Source: CAWAQA01 sp963784065 (GTDB lineage: Bacteria; Acidobacteriota; Vicinamibacteria; Vicinamibacterales; UBA2999). From it: a stretch of DNA of 64,000 bases. The notes beneath the pieces were generated by a model that made no database searches, was not told the DNA's origin, and saw only the letters and a program-made list of their open reading frames with translations. The translations under genes were made by a program, and so were the position numbers. Location: positions 248,001-312,000 of the forward strand of contig CAWAQA010000002.1 in NCBI GenBank assembly GCA_963784065.1, given 5' to 3'. Below are positions 63,331 to 64,000 of the stretch, piece by piece; the stretch's first letter is position 1, and every line of letters begins with the position of its first letter.

Positions 63331-63565
63331 CAGGCCTCAGGGCCCGGGAATCAGGGCTCAGGGCCCAGGGCCCAGGGATCGGATCGGGCTGAGGCCTTCT
63401 GATTCCTGAGCCCTGAACCCCGAGGCCTGCAAGGAACAGTATTCATGGCAGGCAGCCGGCAGTAGGCAGCCGCAGTAGGCAGTAGCAATCAGCAGCAGCG
63501 GGTTGGCAGGCAACGGGGCTCACGGCCCGCTGCCCGCTGCCTGCTGCCGGCTTCAGGACTCACTT
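63331..63565. repeat. Two tandem paired-arm elements between pilT and pilC
   Basis: The first element uses CAGGGCC/CAGGGCT heptads (63331-63432) and ends with a GCAAGGAACAG tail. The second uses GGCAGCC/GGCAGTA heptads (63447-63555) with right arm GCCCGCTGCCCGCTGCCTGC. Two different unit families stand side by side, each with its own inverted arm. Confidence 0.85.
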
Positions 63566-64000
63566 ATGGCAACCTTTGCATACAGCGGACGGACGCGCGC
63601 GGGTCAGACGGTCACCGGCGAGCACATGGCGGAGACGATGGAGGCCGCGGTGGCGGCGCTGCGCCGCGACCAGGTGCTCGTCACGCGGATCAACCCGGTC
63701 AAGCAGAAGGCCGCGAAGGCTGCCGGGCCGAAGGCGTTCCGGGCCAAGGGCGTGCCGGCCAAGAACCTGGCAGTCTTCACGCGCCAGTTCTCGGTGATGA
63801 TCGACGCCGGCCTGCCGCTCGTGCAGTGTCTCGAGATCCTCGGCACGCAGGAGGAGGACAAGAACTTCTCGCAGACCATCCTGGCCACGCGCGCCGAGGT
63901 CGAGGCGGGCGCCTCGCTGGCCGACGCGATGAAGAAGCACCCGAAGGCGTTCGACAACCTCTTCACGAACATGATCGCGGCGGGCGAGGCCGGCGGCATC
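63566..64000 (+). CDS. pilC: Type IV pilus inner-membrane platform protein PilC (partial)
   Basis: 145 residues to the window end. MATFAYSGRTRAGQTVTGEH, then NLAVFTRQFSVMIDAGLPLV-QCLEIL, SFSQTILATRAEVEAGASL-like NFSQTILATRAEVEAGASLA and NLFTNMIAAGEAGGI are the first cytoplasmic T2SSF domain of GspF/PilC. It anchors PilB/PilT beneath the pilus base. The frame is open to the last base, so the gene continues beyond the window. Confidence 0.94.
   Translation, partial: MATFAYSGRTRAGQTVTGEHMAETMEAAVAALRRDQVLVTRINPVKQKAAKAAGPKAFRAKGVPAKNLAVFTRQFSVMIDAGLPLVQCLEILGTQEEDKNFSQTILATRAEVEAGASLADAMKKHPKAFDNLFTNMIAAGEAGGI

Overview
The window is a GC-rich bacterial chromosome segment. The gene style suggests an acidobacterium, probably Vicinamibacteria/Luteitalea-like: an Oar-type TonB receptor, YbbAP/MacAB-style permeases, PQQ-type beta-propellers, a zinc-type S14 and intergenic heptad repeats. 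This placement is inferred from gene content and was not computed.

Layout. 1-5.5 kb: the tail of a beta-propeller protein, a GT-C-like membrane protein, an MFS transporter (minus strand), and an adenylate-forming enzyme coupled to an acyl-CoA reductase/aldehyde dehydrogenase (a LuxE/LuxC-like pair). 5.5-14 kb: a GT4 glycosyltransferase, a YbbA/YbbP-like ABC ATPase and permease, and two PQQ-type beta-propeller proteins. 14-17.9 kb (minus): a small 4-TM protein and a large TonB-dependent receptor. 18-40.3 kb: one continuous str-S10-spc-alpha supercluster (rpsL, rpsG, fusA, tuf, rpsJ through rplQ, including secY, adk, map, infA, rpmJ and rpoA), preceded by a clear sigma70 promoter and a long structured leader and closed by an intrinsic terminator. 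40.4-43 kb (minus): a small unknown protein and an EF-G-like paralogue. 43.3-48.5 kb: a nitrogen module (Amt transporter, TorF/Gcw_chp-like porin, GlnD, GlnB). 48.6-54 kb: an unknown protein, a subtilisin-like protease with a C-terminal TVVWGN hexapeptide array, a GNAT acetyltransferase and an HD-GYP regulator. 54-58.9 kb (minus): a Yip1 protein, a MacA-like adaptor and two MacB-like permeases with no ATPase nearby. 59-64 kb: an outer-membrane PorV/TraF-like protein and the type IV pilus motor genes pilB, pilT and pilC (cut by the window end).

Two window-wide patterns stand out. First, most non-overlapping neighbours, even inside the ribosomal protein operons, are separated by 70-150 nt spacers built from short units of about 7-8 nt. 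One array is followed by its approximate reverse complement, so each spacer can fold into a long hairpin, and the spacer often ends in a purine-rich Shine-Dalgarno-bearing tail. The unit differs from spacer to spacer, and a second family of TTCAG/CTGAA-loop palindromes also occurs, twice inside coding sequence. Second, about 22 genes, including essential single-copy ones (fusA, rplC, rplO, adk, glnD), are broken by single-base frameshifts. Nearly all are one extra base, usually G or C and often not in a homopolymer. This looks like residual insertion error of the kind long reads produce, not biology; coordinates for those genes span the whole repaired reading frame.

No rRNA, tRNA, CRISPR array or insertion sequence was recognised.
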